From Blautia sp. SC05B48 (lineage in GTDB: Bacteria; Bacillota; Clostridia; Lachnospirales; Lachnospiraceae): a stretch of 64,000 nt of DNA. The translations under genes were made by a program, and so were the position numbers. The stretch lies in NCBI RefSeq assembly GCF_005848555.1, contig NZ_CP040518.1:124001-188000 (forward strand), in the 5' to 3' direction. Every line of letters starts with the position of its first letter. Within the stretch, counting starts at the first letter, position 1. Positions 62,951 to 64,000 of this stretch are shown in pieces. The notes below the pieces were generated by a model that saw only the letters and a list, made by a program, of their open reading frames with translations, ran no database searches and had not been told where the DNA came from.

Positions 62951-63003
62951 ATAATACCACAACACTTTACATGTGACAAGACAGTTGTTTGATATATGTA
63001 AAG
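62951..63003 (-). promoter_or_regulatory. nadA promoter with a palindromic possible operator
   Basis: Minus strand TTGTCA (62979-62974), 17-bp spacer, TATTAT (62956-62951). An inverted repeat CTTTACAT/ATGTAAAG (62965-62972 with 62996-63003) spans the -35. That is a likely place for NiaR to bind, though I cannot match it to a NiaR consensus with certainty. Confidence 0.55.
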
Positions 63004-63025
63004 TTTTTTTGTAAAGAAAGGCATC

Positions 63026-63072
63026 AAAAACACGGTTTCCACAATGAAACTTTCATCCTGAAAACCGTGTTT
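63026..63072 (-). terminator. terminator after the sugar isomerase-like gene
   Basis: Perfect stem AAACACGGTTT/AAACCGTGTTT (63028-63038 with 63062-63072), followed by TTTTTG on the minus strand. Confidence 0.8.
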
Positions 63073-63172
63073 CTGCACGCGTTCATTATTTTATCAGTCT
63101 TTTTCACCGTTCTGCGTACTGTCAGCTGCTCATTTATTGCAGCTTTCTTTCTGATCTGCCGCGATCACCCGA

Positions 63173-64000
63173 TCATTTCCCCAGCAGTTCTCTCTCAATC
63201 CTCTCTCTTGCTTCCGGTGCCTGCTTATCCATCTTTTCCGGAAAACCAAACATGGAAACGCAGGCAATGTTATCGCCGCCGGCTTTCGGTGCATCCGGTT
63301 TCAGCTGCTTGCTGGCAAAATCCATTTCTCTCAATGTTTCAAAAATACCATCAAAATCCACATCTCCCTCACCCATTGCAAGATGCTGATGCACCGTCAC
63401 ATCCGCTTTTCCACGGCCATTCAGCCACGGCGGATTTAAAATGTACCTGCAGTCCATGGTCTGGTTAAAGGTATCCGCAAAAAGTACATGGGTCAGTTCA
63501 TCTCCCGCATATTTCAGCATGGACCGCACATCACCTTTACCCTCATCGTAGAAGAAGCCGTGAGGAGAAGAATACACATAACCAAGGTTTGGAGAACGAA
63601 ACGATTTCACCATATCACAGGTCTCATTATTCAACTCACAGAAATCATAAGGATGAGACTGGATTTCCACGCGGATGCCCTCACGCTCGATCAGCGGAAG
63701 CAATTCCTCCATGGATTTAAACCACATTCCATTGCAGATTTCCTGCTGGTTCGGATCACCCGAAAGTTCTGTATTGATAACCTTCACTCCCATATCTCCG
63801 GCGATCTGGATCATCCGTTTCCAGTTTGCAACTGCAAACTGTCTCTGTTCCTCCGTCGGACCAGACCAGCGATACACCACGATAAAGGACGAAATCTCAA
63901 CACCAGTCTCTTTAAGAGCCTGTCTGTATTCCTGTTCACATTCTTTTGAAAACAACGGATGCTTATAGAACGGATTGATCCTCGGATGCGGAGACTGTTC
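63173..64000 (-). CDS. sugar phosphate isomerase/epimerase-like protein, C-terminal part (start outside the window)
   Basis: The frame is open through base 64000, so the N-terminus is missing; 275 residues are visible. It resembles the xylose-isomerase-like TIM-barrel family (AP_endonuc_2): INTELSGDP, the metal-ligand glutamate in VEIQSHPYDF, HVLFADTFNQ and GEGDVDFDGIFETL with conserved His/Asp/Glu. The late segment VTVHQHLAMGEGDVDF is typical of inosose or sugar-acid metabolism enzymes. The substrate cannot be told without the neighbouring genes. A strong terminator lies 100 bases downstream. Confidence 0.85.
   Translation of the reverse strand, partial: EQSPHPRINPFYKHPLFSKECEQEYRQALKETGVEISSFIVVYRWSGPTEEQRQFAVANWKRMIQIAGDMGVKVINTELSGDPNQQEICNGMWFKSMEELLPLIEREGIRVEIQSHPYDFCELNNETCDMVKSFRSPNLGYVYSSPHGFFYDEGKGDVRSMLKYAGDELTHVLFADTFNQTMDCRYILNPPWLNGRGKADVTVHQHLAMGEGDVDFDGIFETLREMDFASKQLKPDAPKAGGDNIACVSMFGFPEKMDKQAPEARERIERELLGK

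Overview
The window looks like chromosomal DNA of an anaerobic, low-to-moderate GC Firmicute, most likely a Lachnospiraceae-type Clostridium relative. I infer this from the gene set (ParEC pair, dgt-dnaG-rpoD-trmK-nif3 cluster, GatCAB with an archaeal-type AspRS, LL-diaminopimelate aminotransferase, type III glutamine synthetase, glnA followed by an ANTAR regulator, NiaR-controlled NAD genes), from strong AAGGAGG-like ribosome binding sites and from sigma-A promoters of the TTGACA-17-TATAAT kind. I have no database support for a species.

Layout. 1-1.5 kb: a small accessory operon, a HepT/HI0074-like protein followed by a truncated AAA-ATPase-like protein, preceded by a promoter and a structured leader. 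1.5-5.9 kb: topoisomerase IV genes parE-parC under a promoter carrying a LexA-like box. 6-9.9 kb: a cyclic-di-GMP pair (diguanylate cyclase and EAL phosphodiesterase with overlapping ends), then tRNA-Glu and a secreted ComEC-like metallo-hydrolase. 11.4-18.9 kb: a five-gene minus-strand operon folC-pheA-DUF815-ppx-ppk. 19.1-21.5 kb: CmpB-like membrane protein, pyrBI and rnpB. 21.5-26 kb: NSS transporter, selD, uridine-kinase-like protein. 26-31.6 kb: macromolecular-synthesis operon. 31.8-34.4 kb: three tRNA-Leu(AAG) genes, two of them inside 164-bp direct repeats that flank an AAA/DUF4143 ATPase gene. 34.6-41 kb: cupin protein and the operon aspS-gatC-gatA-gatB-dapL. 41-57.8 kb: a nitrogen block: ANTAR regulator, glnA (GSI), gltD-gltB-pyrG, an HPr-like protein, purF, glnN (GSIII) and an AmtB-PII fusion. 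58-63 kb: TRIC-family channel and nadA-nadB-nadC-niaR. The window ends in a sugar phosphate isomerase-like gene.

The most interesting signal is in the nitrogen block. Four separate leaders (glnA, pyrG-gltB-gltD, glnN, amtB-PII) each have an intrinsic terminator hairpin well upstream of the start codon. In each one the 5' arm of the terminator can instead form a small hairpin with a six-base loop AAAGGC (three times) or AAGGGU (once), that is A at loop position 1 and G at position 4. That is the loop signature recognised by ANTAR antiterminators, and the glnA operon itself encodes an ANTAR protein whose receiver domain has lost its phospho-acceptor aspartate. The simplest reading is a local transcription-antitermination regulon linking ammonium uptake, two glutamine synthetases, glutamate synthase and CTP synthase. 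Other points of note are the orphan HepT-like/AAA operon with its structured leader, a small palindromic repeat family with 14-bp terminal inverted repeats, and an HPr-like protein without the phospho-histidine.
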